From Tessaracoccus lapidicaptus (GTDB taxonomy: Bacteria > Actinomycetota > Actinomycetes > Propionibacteriales > Propionibacteriaceae): 64,000 nucleotides of DNA. Made by a program: the position numbers and the translations under genes. The notes under the pieces were generated by a model that saw nothing but the letters and a program-made list of their open reading frames with translations, was not told the DNA's origin and ran no database searches. The stretch lies in assembly GCF_001693815.1 (NCBI RefSeq), contig NZ_MBQD01000026.1, forward strand, positions 1 to 64,000, given 5' to 3'. Positions 63,628 through 64,000 of the stretch are shown one piece after another. Within the stretch, counting starts at the first letter, position 1, and every line of letters begins with the position of its first letter.

Positions 63628-64000
63628 CGCGCAGCTCGGTGTACTCGCTGCGGATGAGGTCGATGAGGTCCTCCATCGCGTCGTGGCCGCGCTGCACGGA
63701 CCAGGCGCCCGGGACCAGCATATGGAACTCCATGAACGCGCGCGCCCCCGAGATGCGGGTGCGGAAGGCGTGGAAGTGCACCTCGTCGGATTCGTGGTCG
63801 GTGAGGATCTGCCGCAGCCGGGCGTTGTCCTCCTTCGGCAGGGACTCGTCCATGAGCCCCGAGGCCGACTCGGAGACGAACCGCCACCCGGTCCACAGGA
63901 TGTTGATGCCCACGAGGAGCGCGACGACGGGGTCCAGCCAGTTCCAGCCCGTGACGCCCACCAGCACCACGCCGACGACGACGCCCGCCGACGTGACGAG
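63566..64000 (-). CDS. Cation diffusion facilitator family transporter, C-terminal part
   Basis: The gene runs off the right edge; 144 codons are visible. Two hydrophobic segments (GVVVGVVLVGVTGWNWLDPVVALLVG) are followed by the cytoplasmic domain of CDF metal exporters, with LMDESLPKEDNARLRQIL and the metal-related FHAFRTRISGARAFMEFHMLVPG. The Asp in WLDP is a likely transport-site residue. The metal (Zn, Co, Mn or Fe) cannot be decided from this part. Confidence 0.85.
   Translation of the reverse strand, partial: LVTSAGVVVGVVLVGVTGWNWLDPVVALLVGINILWTGWRFVSESASGLMDESLPKEDNARLRQILTDHESDEVHFHAFRTRISGARAFMEFHMLVPGAWSVQRGHDAMEDLIDLIRSEYTELRVIGHLEPIEDPRSYEDIHID

Overview
The window is very GC-rich and uses GTG and TTG starts freely. 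It carries a Nuo-type complex I, a menaquinone pathway with the MenJ-like reductase, KorAB, and the block rpmG-hadAB-murB-trpT-secE-nusG-rplKA. Together these point to an actinobacterium. The xylanases, MptB and overall gene set would suit Propionibacteriales (for example a Tessaracoccus-like Propionibacteriaceae), but the genus is an inference. No rRNA, CRISPR array, phage or intact insertion sequence was seen.

Layout. 1-2870: tail of an unidentified gene, then a polar amino acid ABC importer (binding lipoprotein, permease, ATPase). 2930-7500: a two-gene xylan-degradation operon on the minus strand (GH10 xylanase, then a CBM/CE4/GH10/CBM9 multidomain enzyme) behind a TTGACA promoter with a palindrome at its start site. 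7520-10000: NAD(P)HX dehydratase, histidine phosphatase, crotonase. 10078-21066: rplA, rplK, nusG, secE, tRNA-Trp, a heterodimeric ABC exporter, an M20 amidohydrolase, murB, hadB, hadA, rpmG, tRNA-Met, tRNA-Thr, deoD, tRNA-Tyr. 21180-24046: YajQ, exonuclease III, MptB-type mannosyltransferase. 24036-28329: a small NuoB/NuoC/NuoI-like module divergent from korAB. 28365-30314: M13 peptidase. 30619-48356: one minus-strand operon menJ-nuoABCDEFGHIJKLMN-polyprenyl synthase. 48593-59739: isochorismate synthase, an ABC-type pair, an alpha/beta hydrolase, menG, a TM0106-type nuclease and the menE-menA-menC-menD operon. 59783-64000: a small PLDc_N membrane protein, DhaL, a nucleotidyltransferase/sugar kinase pair, a lipase-like protein and a cation diffusion facilitator cut by the window edge.

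How the genes work together. The largest block is respiratory: complex I feeds electrons to menaquinone, and most genes that build and modify menaquinone (isochorismate synthase, MenD, MenC, MenE, MenA, MenG, polyprenyl synthase, MenJ-like reductase) lie around it. MenB and a certain MenH are not seen. KorAB produces reduced ferredoxin and sits across a divergent promoter from a mini-module of complex I-like iron-sulfur proteins, which is the least explained system here.

Regulation. Ten genes have a TAnnnT hexamer 6-8 nt before the start codon, which predicts leaderless transcripts and helps fix several starts. Candidate operators lie at the xylanase promoter, the menJ/menF divergent promoter and hadA. 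All calls come from reading the sequence; no database search was run.
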